DNA of 54,710 nucleotides, taken from contig CAYXOX010000005.1 of the NCBI GenBank assembly GCA_964466745.1, positions 1 to 54,710 of the forward strand. Reading direction: 5' to 3'. The position numbers and the translations under genes are program-made. The DNA is from CAYXOX01 sp964466745. GTDB lineage: Bacteria > Pseudomonadota > Alphaproteobacteria > Rhodobacterales > Rhodobacteraceae. Shown here in pieces: positions 42,406-50,482 of the stretch. The notes beneath the pieces were generated by a model. It worked only from the letters and a program-made list of their open reading frames with translations, did no database searches and had not been told where the DNA came from. Position 1 is the first letter of the stretch, and every line of letters starts with the position of its first letter.

Positions 42406-43197
42406 CTAGTGATGATCCGTGCGCTGCAGGATCGGCAGCGCACGGATCTCGCGGACAAGCGCGGCGGTTTCCTCGATGGCGGCCGCGAGGAAACGCGCGC
42501 CCGTCGCGGCATCCGCGACCGTGGGATCGCCCATGGTGCCGTCGGGCGATACCTCCGACCACCAGCGCATCAGCATCGCGCGCCCGCCGCCCCGCGCGAG
42601 ATCGAGGTTGAAGAAGCGGCTCTTCGGATCGTGCACGATCTGCGGCGCCGCCTTCTCGAGATGCACAAGCTCGGGGTGGAGATGCTTGTACATCGCCGCC
42701 TCGAACTCGCCGGCATGGGCGATGCCCCCGGTCTGCGACTTGCGGTGCGCGTTGATGTGCTCGGCGCAGAGGTTCCAGTAGGAGGCCGAAACGCAGAGTA
42801 CCTCGCTATCGATCACCGTCTTGCGCGCGGCGAGGTCGAGCACCGGGTGGTTGGAGCCGTGGGAGTTCAGCAGCAGGATGCGCCGGAATCCGTGATGGGC
42901 GAGCGAGGCGGTGATGTCGGTGACGAAGGCCAGCAGCGTCTCCGGCTTGATCCAGATGACGCCGGGAAAATCCTTGTGGTGCTCGTTGAACCCGTAGGGC
43001 ACGGGCGGCATCACGAATACCTCGTCGGGCAAGGCGCGCGCCACGCCGTTGGCCACCGCCATGCCCAGCACCGTGTCGGTGTCGAGGGGCATGTGGGGGC
43101 CGTGGTCCTCGGTGGCCGAGACGTTCAGGATCACGACGCGATCCTTGTCCGCGTCGCGCACCTCTTCCCAGGTGAGCTTACCGTAATCGGTCGTCAT
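42406..43197 (-). CDS. Creatininase-family amidohydrolase (copy A)
   Basis: A 263-aa protein. The metal-site motif is ATEDHGPHMPLDTDT (Glu, His and Asp ligands as in creatininase), then LLLNSHGSNHPVLDL (the N-G-H-G-N-like turn) and the third-ligand Glu in IAHAGEFEAAMY. Family members open cyclic or linear amides (creatinine, formamidopyrimidines, MftA peptide). It sits between the binding-protein gene and the permeases of an amino-acid importer, so it probably acts on the imported substrate. It is distinct from copies B (47132) and C (53019). ATG at 43197. Confidence 0.86.
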   Translation of the reverse strand: MTTDYGKLTWEEVRDADKDRVVILNVSATEDHGPHMPLDTDTVLGMAVANGVARALPDEVFVMPPVPYGFNEHHKDFPGVIWIKPETLLAFVTDITASLAHHGFRRILLLNSHGSNHPVLDLAARKTVIDSEVLCVSASYWNLCAEHINAHRKSQTGGIAHAGEFEAAMYKHLHPELVHLEKAAPQIVHDPKSRFFNLDLARGGGRAMLMRWWSEVSPDGTMGDPTVADAATGARFLAAAIEETAALVREIRALPILQRTDHH

Positions 43198-43216
43198 GCC
43201 AGGGGCAGCCCAAGGG

Positions 43217-43250
43217 GCCCGGGGCCGCCGCCGCGGCGGCGGCCCCGGGC
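43217..43250. repeat. 34-bp perfect GC palindrome after the binding-protein gene
   Basis: A perfect inverted repeat of G/C only, centred between 43233 and 43234 (arms 43217-43233 and 43234-43250). In RNA from the minus strand it would form a very stable hairpin just 5 bp after the likely stop at 43255 and about 20 bp before the creatininase-family start. Its stability may explain the assembly gap at 43265-43274. Probable mRNA-stabilising or partially terminating hairpin. Confidence 0.7.
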
Positions 43251-43254
43251 GCGA

Positions 43255-44054
43255 TCAGCGAATGNNNNNNNNNNAATGTCACCGCCGACCCACTCCTCGG
43301 CGATCGCGAGATAGGTGCCGTCTTCCATCATCGCATCGAGCGCCTCCTGCATCGCCGCCTGAAGCTCGGGGTTGCCCTCGCGGATCGCGATGCCGGCGCC
43401 GATCACGTCGGTCTCGAGATCGGGAAGCATGTAGTACTCGTAGCCGTTCTCGTTCATCGCGAGAATGGCGGCGATCGAGTCGTTCACGATGGCATCCACC
43501 CGGCCGTTCTGCAGCTCGAGAAGAAGCTCCGGCAATCCCTTGTAGGTCCGGATGGAATAGCCCCGCTCGCGGGCCCACTGCTCGTGCGTTTCCCCCAGTG
43601 TCACCCCGAGCCGGATATCGTCGAGCTGCGAGACGCTGGTGATGCCGCTGTCGGGCTTGGTGAAGATCGCCCGCTTGGTGGTGTAGTAGGGGCCAACGAA
43701 ATCGACGACCTCGTCACGCTCCTCGGTGATCGACATGGAGCCGACGATGGCATCGTACTTGTTGGCCAGAAGTCCGCCGATGATGCCGTCCCAGGCGGTG
43801 GTGACGATTTCCACCTCGAGGCCCATGCGCTCGGCGATCTCGGTGCCGATGGCGGGGTCGAACCCGACGACCTCGTTCCTTTCGTTCACGAAATTGAACG
43901 GCGGGTAGGCACCGCTCATCGCGATGCGGATCACGCCGCGCTCCTGCAGTTCTTCCAGTTCCTCTGCGGTGGCGGACGGGGCGAGCCCGAGCCCCGCCAT
44001 CGCAAGAACGGCGGCGGCCGCGGTGGAGGTCAGCAGTACCCTGCGCTTCGGCAT
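43255..44054 (-). CDS. Polar amino acid ABC importer binding protein, interrupted by an assembly gap
   Basis: About 265 aa. Signal peptide (to SATA-EE) and the SBP_bac_3 fold: VIRIAMSGAYPPFNFVNERN, VGFDPAIGTEIAERMG, AWDGIIGGLLANKYDAIVGS and RVDAIVNDSIAA. The gap of 10 N at 43265-43274 falls 3 codons before the end. With exactly 10 N the frame reads on through GC-rich sequence to 43194. In another frame the gap is followed at once by ATT-CGC-TGA, an ordinary family end, so I place the stop at 43255 and treat the N count as a placeholder. ATG at 44054 follows AGGGAGA. Confidence 0.82.
43265..43274. other. Assembly gap (10 N)
   Basis: Ten unknown bases inside the 3' end of the binding-protein gene, 15 bp from the palindrome. 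The true length is unknown, and the reading frame after it cannot be trusted. Confidence 0.95.
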
Positions 44055-44153
44055 TGTCGTTTCTCCCTGTCGATCTGTCGTTTCACGGACTACCGGCGGC
44101 ACGCGCCGCCCGATCCTGGAAGAAAGGTTTGCACCGCGCCGTCCATCATGCAA

Positions 44154-44190
44154 ATAGATATGAAAAATGTTCAATATCGATGATATCTAT
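44154..44190. promoter_or_regulatory. Candidate LysR operator with nested dyads
   Basis: ATAGATAT (44154-44161) and ATATCTAT (44183-44190) form a perfect 8-bp dyad, and ATATCGATGATAT (44174-44186) is a nested T-N11-A-like dyad. This AT-rich island lies between the divergent binding-protein gene (44054) and LysR gene and covers the LysR start codon, which suggests autoregulation. Binding is inferred. Confidence 0.55.
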
Positions 44191-45145
44191 GCTTCGCCCC
44201 TATGAACAGCGCTTCCCCTGGAACCTGGACTGGAACCTGCTGCGCACCTTCATGGTGGTCGTCGAGCAGCGGGGCGTCACCCGGGCCGCGGATCACCTCG
44301 GGCTGAAGCAGCCCACGATCTCCAGCGCGCTCAAGCGCCTCGAGCAAAGCGTGGGGCACCGCCTCGTGCGGCGGAGCTCCAACGAGTTCTTCGTCACGCC
44401 GGCCGGGCGGCGGCTCTACGCGGAGTGCAGCAGCATCTTCGGCGCGGTCGCTCAGATCCCCGCGATCATGGGCACCGAAGAGGAGGAGTTGCACGGCCAC
44501 ATCAACCTGACGCTTGCCAGCCATGTCGTCTCGCCGCACTTCGACCGGGTGCTGTCCGAGTTCGCGGCGCGCCATGCCAAGGTGACCTTCTCCATCGGCA
44601 TCGCCGAGAGCGCCGAGGTGGTGGCCCGGGTGCGCCAGAACCGGGTGAGCCTCGGCATCTGCCTGATCGACCGGAAGCCCCAGGGGCTCCGGCTGGATCT
44701 GCTGTTCCGCGAGTATTTCGGCCTTTTCTGCGGGCCGGGGCACCGCCTCTTCGGAAAGGAAGGCATCCGGCTGGCCGATCTTGCCGGCGAGCCTTCGGTT
44801 TCCTTCCAGACCGAGATCGAGGGCGGCCCGCTCGACTCGGTGGCGCGGCTGAGGGCGCGGGCCCGCCTCGCGCCCGGGCCGCGCGGCATATCCTCGAACC
44901 TCACCGAGGTGCGGCGGATGATCGTGGCAGGCCTCGGCGTGGGCGCGCTGCCGGTGCATGTCGCGCGGCGCGATGTCGAGGCCGGCAATCTCTGGCAGCT
45001 TGCGCCGTACACCGGCCTGCCCGGCATCGACATCTACATGGTCGCCAATCCGCGCCGCTCGGCCTCGCCGCCCGAGGCGGTATTCCTGCAGTCCTGCCGG
45101 GAGATGCTCGAGGCCACGCCGATCGAGGCGCGGACCTACAGGTGA
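44189..45145 (+). CDS. LysR-family transcriptional regulator
   Basis: A 318-aa protein from ATG 44189. The HTH is NLLRTFMVVVEQRGVTRAAD followed by HLGLKQPTISSALKRLEQSV. The effector domain begins INLTLASHVVSPHFDRVLSE and has GVGALPVHVARRDVE. An ATG at 44180 is equally possible; neither has a ribosome site, and the start overlaps a candidate operator, so translation may be leaderless or poorly efficient. It diverges from the importer/BKACE operon and probably controls both that operon and the thioesterase gene downstream. Confidence 0.83.
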   Translation: MLRPYEQRFPWNLDWNLLRTFMVVVEQRGVTRAADHLGLKQPTISSALKRLEQSVGHRLVRRSSNEFFVTPAGRRLYAECSSIFGAVAQIPAIMGTEEEELHGHINLTLASHVVSPHFDRVLSEFAARHAKVTFSIGIAESAEVVARVRQNRVSLGICLIDRKPQGLRLDLLFREYFGLFCGPGHRLFGKEGIRLADLAGEPSVSFQTEIEGGPLDSVARLRARARLAPGPRGISSNLTEVRRMIVAGLGVGALPVHVARRDVEAGNLWQLAPYTGLPGIDIYMVANPRRSASPPEAVFLQSCREMLEATPIEARTYR

Positions 45146-45157
45146 GCGCCCGCTTGC

Positions 45158-45184
45158 CAGCTTGCCCCCCCGCACCGCAAGCTG
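45158..45184 (+). terminator. Possible hairpin between LysR and thioesterase genes
   Basis: CAGCTTGC (45158-45165) and GCAAGCTG (45177-45184) form a perfect 8-bp stem with an 11-nt loop, 13 bp after the LysR stop. There is no U run. It may uncouple expression of the two genes. Confidence 0.35.
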
Positions 45185-45209
45185 CGGCCAGCAAGGAGTG
45201 ACGCGCCCG

Positions 45210-45635
45210 ATGCCCGCCGATACCGGAAATCCCATCGAGACCCTGCGCTTCGCCGTGCCGGAGGGCTGGGGCGACCGCAACGGCCACATGAACGAAGGGC
45301 GCTACGGGCAGGTGTTCTCGGATGCGGCGGACGCCCTGCTCGATCTGGCCGGCGCCGGCGAGGCCTACATCGCCGAGGGCTTCAGCTTCTTCACGGTCGA
45401 AGCCACCACCCGCTTCCTGCACGAAACGCGCTGCGGCGAAACCGTGCTGGCCGTCACCCGCATCGCCGAGGCCGGCGAAAAGAAGCTGCGGCTGTTTCAC
45501 GAGATGCGGCGCGCGGCCGATGGCGCGCTGCTGGCAACCTGCGACCAGCTTCTCCTGCATGTCGATCTCGCGCGCCGAAAGTCCTGCCCGGCGCAAGCGC
45601 GGATCAGGAAGCGGCTGGCCGCGCTCGCCGGCTGA
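45210..45635 (+). CDS. 4HBT hot-dog acyl-CoA thioesterase
   Basis: A 141-aa protein. The 4-hydroxybenzoyl-CoA thioesterase motif is visible as WGDRNGHMNEGRYGQVFSDA (Asp, then G-H-M-N-x-x-x-Y), followed by VEATTRFLHETRCGE and the C-terminal strand LATCDQLLLHVDL. Close relatives near BKACE genes hydrolyse betainyl-CoA in carnitine degradation, so it may release the acyl-CoA made by the BKACE at 38002. ATG at 45210 has AAGGAG 11 bp upstream; a GTG at 45199 is too close to that site. Confidence 0.82.
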   Translation: MPADTGNPIETLRFAVPEGWGDRNGHMNEGRYGQVFSDAADALLDLAGAGEAYIAEGFSFFTVEATTRFLHETRCGETVLAVTRIAEAGEKKLRLFHEMRRAADGALLATCDQLLLHVDLARRKSCPAQARIRKRLAALAG

Positions 45636-45662
45636 GCGCCGGGCCGTGTGCGGGCCCGCCCC

Positions 45663-47135
45663 TCAGGACAAAAGGCGCGCGCAGGCCTCGCGGTAGCGGG
45701 CATGGCCCTCGGCCATGGCCGCGGCGCCGCCAGCGTCAGGGGCGAAGCGGCGCTCCAGCCGCACGCTGGCGTCGGCGACATCGGCGGGCGCCGCGCCGTC
45801 GGCCGCGGCATGGGCGAGGATCGCGGCGCCCGCCGCAGAGGTGTCGCGCTCGCCGATCAGCGCGACCTCGCGTCCGAGCGCATCGGCCAGCACCTGGCAC
45901 CAGAGCGGAAGCTGCGCGCCGCCCTCGGCCAGCCGCACCTCGGCCACCGCAACACCCGCCGTTTCCTGCGCCGCCACGCACTCGCGCGCATTGTGCGCGA
46001 CGCCCTCCATCACGGCGCGGATCATGTCGCCGGCGCCGTGGGCCGAGGAGAGCCCGAGGAAGGCCCCGCGTGCGTCCGGGCGCCCTTGGGGCGTGGCCGC
46101 CCCCTCGAGGAACGGCAGGTAGCTCAGCCCGCGCGCGCCTGGCGGGCTTTCCGCGGCCAGCGCCTCGAGCCGCTCGAAGGCCGGCGCGGGGCCGCCCGCG
46201 GCGAGGATGCCCCGCAGCCAGCTCAGGCTCAGCCCGCCGGCCATGATAAGACCGAGCCAAAGCCCCCGGCCCTCCAGCGCATGGGGAATGCGCCAGAGCC
46301 CGGTGCCCTCCGGCGCGGGGCCGGCGGGGCCGGGGGCCTCGGCCACGACATGCCCGGCCGTGCCCAGCGTGATCGCGACCCGGCCGGGCGCCACGATCCC
46401 GCAGCCCACCGCCAGGGCGGCGACGTCGCCGGCGCCGGTGGCGACCGGCAGCCCCGCGGGCAGCCCCAGCGCCTCGGCGGCGGATGCCGAGAGGTGCCCC
46501 GCAGGCTCCCCCGAGGCACGGATCGTCGGCAGCATGGCAGGCTCGATGCCGGCGCGGGCGCAGAGCTCGGGCGCCCAGGCGCTCCCGCCGGGAGTGGCGA
46601 GTGCGGTGGACCCTGCATCGGAAGGATCGGTCGCGAGTTCGCCCGTGAGGCGCAGCAGGATGAAATCCTTGGCAAGCGCGATGCGGCGCGTGGCCGCCAT
46701 CGCCTCGGGACGGTGCCGCCGCATCCAGACGAGCTTGGGCAGCACGCAGATCGCGCTGAGCGTGTTGCCCGAAAGCGCGGATACATCGGGGCCGTTCTCA
46801 AGGATGTCGCGCGCCTCGGCCTCGGCGCGCAGATCCAGCCAGATCACGGCGGGATGCAGCGGCCGGTCACCGTCGCCAAGAAGCACGAAACCGTTGAGCT
46901 GCCCCGAAAGGCCCAGCGCGCGGGGCACGAGCGCGCAACCGGCCATGGCCTCGCGCACGGCCGCCCCCACCGCCTGCCACCACTCCTCGGGGTTCTGCTC
47001 GGCCCAGCCGGGGCGCGGATTGGAGGTGGGATAGGCACGCGAGGCGCGGGCGTGCACTGCTCCGGCCTCGTCCTGGACCAGCACCTTGACGGCGGAGGTG
47101 CCAAGATCGATGCCGATGTAGCCCGCCGGGCTCAT
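45663..47135 (-). CDS. FGGY-family carbohydrate kinase (xylulokinase-like)
   Basis: A 490-aa protein. The phosphate 1 motif is YIGIDLGTSAVKVLVQDEAG, followed by GWAEQNPEEWWQA, the substrate motif GLSGQLNGFVLLG, AVIWLDLRAEAEA and the FGGY-type region VATGAGDVAALAVGCG. It resembles xylulokinases but not strictly enough for a substrate. It phosphorylates the sugar or polyol produced by the module. ATG at 47135 overlaps the stop of creatininase copy B (ATGA). Last gene of the operon that begins with the binding protein at 51847. Confidence 0.87.
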   Translation of the reverse strand: MSPAGYIGIDLGTSAVKVLVQDEAGAVHARASRAYPTSNPRPGWAEQNPEEWWQAVGAAVREAMAGCALVPRALGLSGQLNGFVLLGDGDRPLHPAVIWLDLRAEAEARDILENGPDVSALSGNTLSAICVLPKLVWMRRHRPEAMAATRRIALAKDFILLRLTGELATDPSDAGSTALATPGGSAWAPELCARAGIEPAMLPTIRASGEPAGHLSASAAEALGLPAGLPVATGAGDVAALAVGCGIVAPGRVAITLGTAGHVVAEAPGPAGPAPEGTGLWRIPHALEGRGLWLGLIMAGGLSLSWLRGILAAGGPAPAFERLEALAAESPPGARGLSYLPFLEGAATPQGRPDARGAFLGLSSAHGAGDMIRAVMEGVAHNARECVAAQETAGVAVAEVRLAEGGAQLPLWCQVLADALGREVALIGERDTSAAGAAILAHAAADGAAPADVADASVRLERRFAPDAGGAAAMAEGHARYREACARLLS

Positions 47136-47887
47136 GCCTCGCCGGGCCGCAGCCCGTGGCGCGCAAGAAAGCCCAGCCACAGCGCGGCGCTGCGCTCGGC
47201 ACCGAGCTCGATCCACCGGCGCCCCTTCTCGGCGCTCGCCTTCGTCGCGTCGCCGAAGACCCCGGTGTTCATCAGGTGGCCCATGCTGAGCTCGGATTTG
47301 CCGTAATCGGCCGGGCGCGCCGGGTAGTCGCGCACCGCGAGCTCCATGCGCACCAGCTCGGGCGCGATGGCGAGCATCAGCGAGGTCTCGATTTCCTCGG
47401 CGTGCAGATCGCCCGCCCAGGCCTCGCTCTCCGCCTCCGCCATCATCTCGGGCAGGCCCTGGTAGAGGGCGTTGAGCACCCTGATGCCCATCTTGCCGTG
47501 GATCAGCTCGCGGATCGCCTGCTTGACGACCTGCGGGTTGGCCCCGTGACCCGACATCACGTAGACGGCCCGGACGCCCCAGCTGTCGAGGCTTTCGGCG
47601 ATGTCGCGGATCAGCGCCATGTAGGTGCTCATCCGCGCGGTCAGCGTCCCCGGCACCCCCTCCCAGACCCAGGCATAGCCCACGCTGAGCACCGGCAGCA
47701 CGAGCCCGGTGCTGCGCCGGGCCGTTTCCAGCGCCATGCGCTGCGCGATCAGGTTGTCGGTGTCGAGCGGCAGGTGCGGGCCGTGCTGCTCGAACGAGCC
47801 GATGGGCAGGATCGCGAAGGGATGCTCGGCCACGAAGGCGCGGATCTCGGGAAGGGTGGCGGCGCGCGCGTCGATCCAGGCGGTCAT
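47132..47887 (-). CDS. Creatininase-family amidohydrolase (copy B)
   Basis: A 251-aa protein. Metal-site motif GSFEQHGPHLPLDTDN (Glu, His, Asp), VYVMSGHGANPQVVKQA and the third Glu in LHAEEIETSLML. This is the pattern closest to canonical creatininase-family members. Its operon has a sugar-type importer, an SDR and an FGGY kinase, so a lactam, glycosylamide or similar sugar-linked amide is a plausible substrate; this is inference. Both ends overlap neighbours by 4 bp. Confidence 0.86.
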   Translation of the reverse strand: MTAWIDARAATLPEIRAFVAEHPFAILPIGSFEQHGPHLPLDTDNLIAQRMALETARRSTGLVLPVLSVGYAWVWEGVPGTLTARMSTYMALIRDIAESLDSWGVRAVYVMSGHGANPQVVKQAIRELIHGKMGIRVLNALYQGLPEMMAEAESEAWAGDLHAEEIETSLMLAIAPELVRMELAVRDYPARPADYGKSELSMGHLMNTGVFGDATKASAEKGRRWIELGAERSAALWLGFLARHGLRPGEA

Positions 47888-48603
47888 GCCGCGCCCCAGT
47901 CCGCCCGGTAGGCAGCGTCCCGCTCCCAGCGTTCCTGGTCCAGCGAGCGCCCGGTTGCCGCGCCGGGCGCAAGGCCGGCGAGGTGCAGCGCGGTGGCGTT
48001 CAGCAGCGAGGGCGCGGCAAGCGCGGCGCGGCGCTCCTCGGGCCAGTGCGCGAAGAATCCGGTGTCGATCATGGCCGAAGGGTAGAGCGTGTTGACGTTG
48101 ATGCCCATGTCCGCAAGTTCGATCGCCAGCACCCGCGCCAGCATTTCCACCGCCGCCTTGGAAGTGCAGTAGGGCGCGTCGCCGGCCTGCGCATCGGAAA
48201 GCCGCGCCAGCGAGGAGGTGACGAAGACGATGTTGCCCCCCTCCCCCATCCGCCGCGCGGCGGCCCGGGCCGAAAGGAAAGCGCCGTCGACGTTTACCCG
48301 CAGCACCCGCGCCCAGGTGGCGTAGGGCATGTCGAGCGCGAAGTGGTGGTCGAGATCGGTCACCGCGGCGTTGGCGATGAGCGCGTGAAGCGGGCCATCC
48401 GCCGCGGCTGCGCCCATGGCCCCCTCGATGGCGGCCTCGTCCGTGATGTCGGCGGCAAGGCAGAGCATCGCAGCGGCCTGCGCGAGATCGGCAGGGAACG
48501 CCGCGCGGTCGATGCCCGCCACCGCCCAGCCCTCGGCGAGGAAGTGGCGCGCGAGCGAGGCGCCTATCCCGCCGGCCGCACCGGTGATCGCGATACGCCT
48601 CAC
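47884..48603 (-). CDS. Short-chain dehydrogenase/reductase
   Basis: A 239-aa SDR. The cofactor loop is ITGAAGGIGASLARHF, the stability motif is ALIANAAVTD (N-A-A), and the catalytic Ser is in VFVTSSLARL with Tyr and Lys in APYCTSKAAVE. Classical SDR length. It probably oxidises a hydroxyl of the imported sugar or polyol before or after amide cleavage. GTG at 48603 overlaps the permease stop (GTGA), which fixes the start. Confidence 0.88.
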   Translation of the reverse strand: MRRIAITGAAGGIGASLARHFLAEGWAVAGIDRAAFPADLAQAAAMLCLAADITDEAAIEGAMGAAAADGPLHALIANAAVTDLDHHFALDMPYATWARVLRVNVDGAFLSARAAARRMGEGGNIVFVTSSLARLSDAQAGDAPYCTSKAAVEMLARVLAIELADMGINVNTLYPSAMIDTGFFAHWPEERRAALAAPSLLNATALHLAGLAPGAATGRSLDQERWERDAAYRADWGAA

Positions 48604-49430
48604 TTGACCGCTCCCTGGGCAAGCCCCGCCACGATGAGCCGCTGCGCGAAGCCCACGAACACCAGCGCCGGCACCATCGAACAGATGGAGATCGCGGCGA
48701 TGAGCGGCCAGTCGAAGCTCATCGTGCCCGCGAGCCCGGCGACGACCACCGGCACCGTCTGCGCATCGCGCGACGTGAGGAAGAAGGCGAGCAGGAACTC
48801 GTTCCACGAGAAGATGAAGACGATGACCGCCACCGAGGCGATCATCGGCCGGCTGATCGGCACCACCACCATCCACAGGATCTGCAGCGGGCGCGCGCCG
48901 TCGAGCATCGCGGCCTCGTCGAGATCGACGGGCAGCGAGCGGAAATAGGTCATCAGCAGCCAGACCGCGAGCGGCAGCGTAAGCGTCAGATGCGCCATGG
49001 CCACCGCCAGCCGGGTATCGAGCAGCCCGAGTTCCTTGAAGAGCACGTAGAGCGGCAGGATGATCGCGAAGAGCGGCGCGAGCCGGATCGAGAGCACCCA
49101 GAAGCTGAGGTTCTCCTGCACCGCGCCGCGCATGCGGGCCAGCGCGTAGGCCGCCGGTACGCCGATGCCGAGCGAGAGCGCCACGTTGGTGAGCGCGATC
49201 GTGAAGGAGTTCAGGAAGGCCCGGCCCAGCCCGCTTTCGAGGATCTTGGCGTAGGCCTCGAGGCTGGGCGTGAAGACGATCTGCGGCGGCACCTCCAGCG
49301 CGCCGGCGCGCGTCTTCAGCGAGGCGAGCGCGAGCCACACCAGCGGGAACACCACGAAGACCATCACCACGCCGAGAAAGCCCCCGCGCATGAGCGCGAT
49401 GGCGCGCCCGTGGCGCTGCGGCGCGCTCAT
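48600..49430 (-). CDS. Sugar-type ABC importer permease (MalG/UgpE type)
   Basis: A 276-aa CUT1-family permease with about six helices. The EAA loop is DEAAMLDGARPLQILWMVVVP, shortened here to its E-A-A-x-x-D-G-A core, and the FSWNEFLLAFFLTS segment is typical of MalG-like subunits. ATG at 49430 overlaps the MalF-like stop (ATGA). Confidence 0.9.
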   Translation of the reverse strand: MSAPQRHGRAIALMRGGFLGVVMVFVVFPLVWLALASLKTRAGALEVPPQIVFTPSLEAYAKILESGLGRAFLNSFTIALTNVALSLGIGVPAAYALARMRGAVQENLSFWVLSIRLAPLFAIILPLYVLFKELGLLDTRLAVAMAHLTLTLPLAVWLLMTYFRSLPVDLDEAAMLDGARPLQILWMVVVPISRPMIASVAVIVFIFSWNEFLLAFFLTSRDAQTVPVVVAGLAGTMSFDWPLIAAISICSMVPALVFVGFAQRLIVAGLAQGAVK

Positions 49431-50281
49431 TGCTGCCCCTCCCGCGCGAAGCGCCGGAACATCAGCATCGCCCCGGCAAGGCAGATCGCGAGCATCACCA
49501 CGCCCAGCGCGGCGGCCTGGCCGAAATCGAGTTCCTGGAACGCCGTGCGCCAGCCGAAGATCGAGAGGATCTGCGTGGCCCTCCCGGGCCCGCCACGGGT
49601 CATCACGTAGATCAGCTCGAAGGTGTTGATCGCGTCCACCAGCCGGAACAGGATCGCCACGAAGAGCGCCCCCTTGAGCATCGGCAGGGTAACGAAGAAG
49701 AACTCGTGGAACGGGTTGGCCCCGTCCATGCGCGCCGCCTCGTAGAGATCGCGCGGCACCGATTGCAGCGCGGCGAGAAAGATCAGGAACATGAAGGGCG
49801 TGCGGCTCCAGACATCGGCGATCACCACCGAGACGAGCGCCGCGCGCGGCTCGGCAAGCGGATTCAGCTCCAGCCCGGCCATGGGCAGCAGGTAGCCCCC
49901 GAGAAACCCGATTTCCCCGTTGAGGAGGAACCGCCAGGTGAACCCCGCCACCACCGGGGGGATCACCAGCGGCATCACCACGATCGCGCGCATCCAGCCC
50001 CGCCCGGCGCGGGCGAAGCACAGCGCCAGCCCCATGGCCAGCACCAGCATGATCGCGGTGGAAAGCGCGAGATACGCGCCCGTCACCCGAAGCGCCTGCC
50101 AGAAGTCGTTGCCGCCGAAGAGGCGGGCGAAGTTCTCGGTGCCGATGAAGTAGCGGTCGGGGTCGGTGACGATCCAGTTCTGGGTGCTCATCCAGAAAAG
50201 GTAGACGGTGGGAAAGAGCACCACCGTCGCCAGCGCCGTCACCATCGGGGCGAGGAACCAGAAGCGCCAGGTGAGTGTCAT
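49427..50281 (-). CDS. Sugar-type ABC importer permease (MalF/UgpA type)
   Basis: A 284-aa CUT1-family permease with about six helices. The EAA loop core is EAARMDGANPFHEFFFVTLP, and IYVMTRGGPGRATQ is the conserved MalF-type G-G-P segment. It follows the binding-protein gene after a 201-bp gap that contains a strong hairpin. ATG at 50281. Confidence 0.9.
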   Translation of the reverse strand: MTLTWRFWFLAPMVTALATVVLFPTVYLFWMSTQNWIVTDPDRYFIGTENFARLFGGNDFWQALRVTGAYLALSTAIMLVLAMGLALCFARAGRGWMRAIVVMPLVIPPVVAGFTWRFLLNGEIGFLGGYLLPMAGLELNPLAEPRAALVSVVIADVWSRTPFMFLIFLAALQSVPRDLYEAARMDGANPFHEFFFVTLPMLKGALFVAILFRLVDAINTFELIYVMTRGGPGRATQILSIFGWRTAFQELDFGQAAALGVVMLAICLAGAMLMFRRFAREGQQ

Positions 50282-50400
50282 GGGCGCCGGCCGCAGTGGG
50301 CGCAGGAGCCGGTGGCGAACTTCGCGGCACCGAGGGCGGCGCCCCTGCCCGGCCGCTGGCCCCGCGCGCGCCCGTGCAGGGATCGCGCGGGCATGCGGAC

Positions 50401-50433
50401 GGCCGCCCGGGCGGCAGGAACACCCGGGCGGCC
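50401..50433 (-). terminator. Intercistronic hairpin after the sugar-binding-protein gene
   Basis: GGCCGCCCGGG (50401-50411) and CCCGGGCGGCC (50423-50433) give a perfect 11-bp stem with an 11-nt loop. It lies 50 bp after the binding-protein stop and 120 bp before the first permease. No U run follows. It resembles the stabilising or attenuating structures in malE-malF spacers. Nothing else is seen in 50282-50482. Confidence 0.6.
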
Positions 50434-50482
50434 ATGGGTCGGCACGATGATCGACGGTTCGTGCGTCAAGCTTCTGCCTGGC

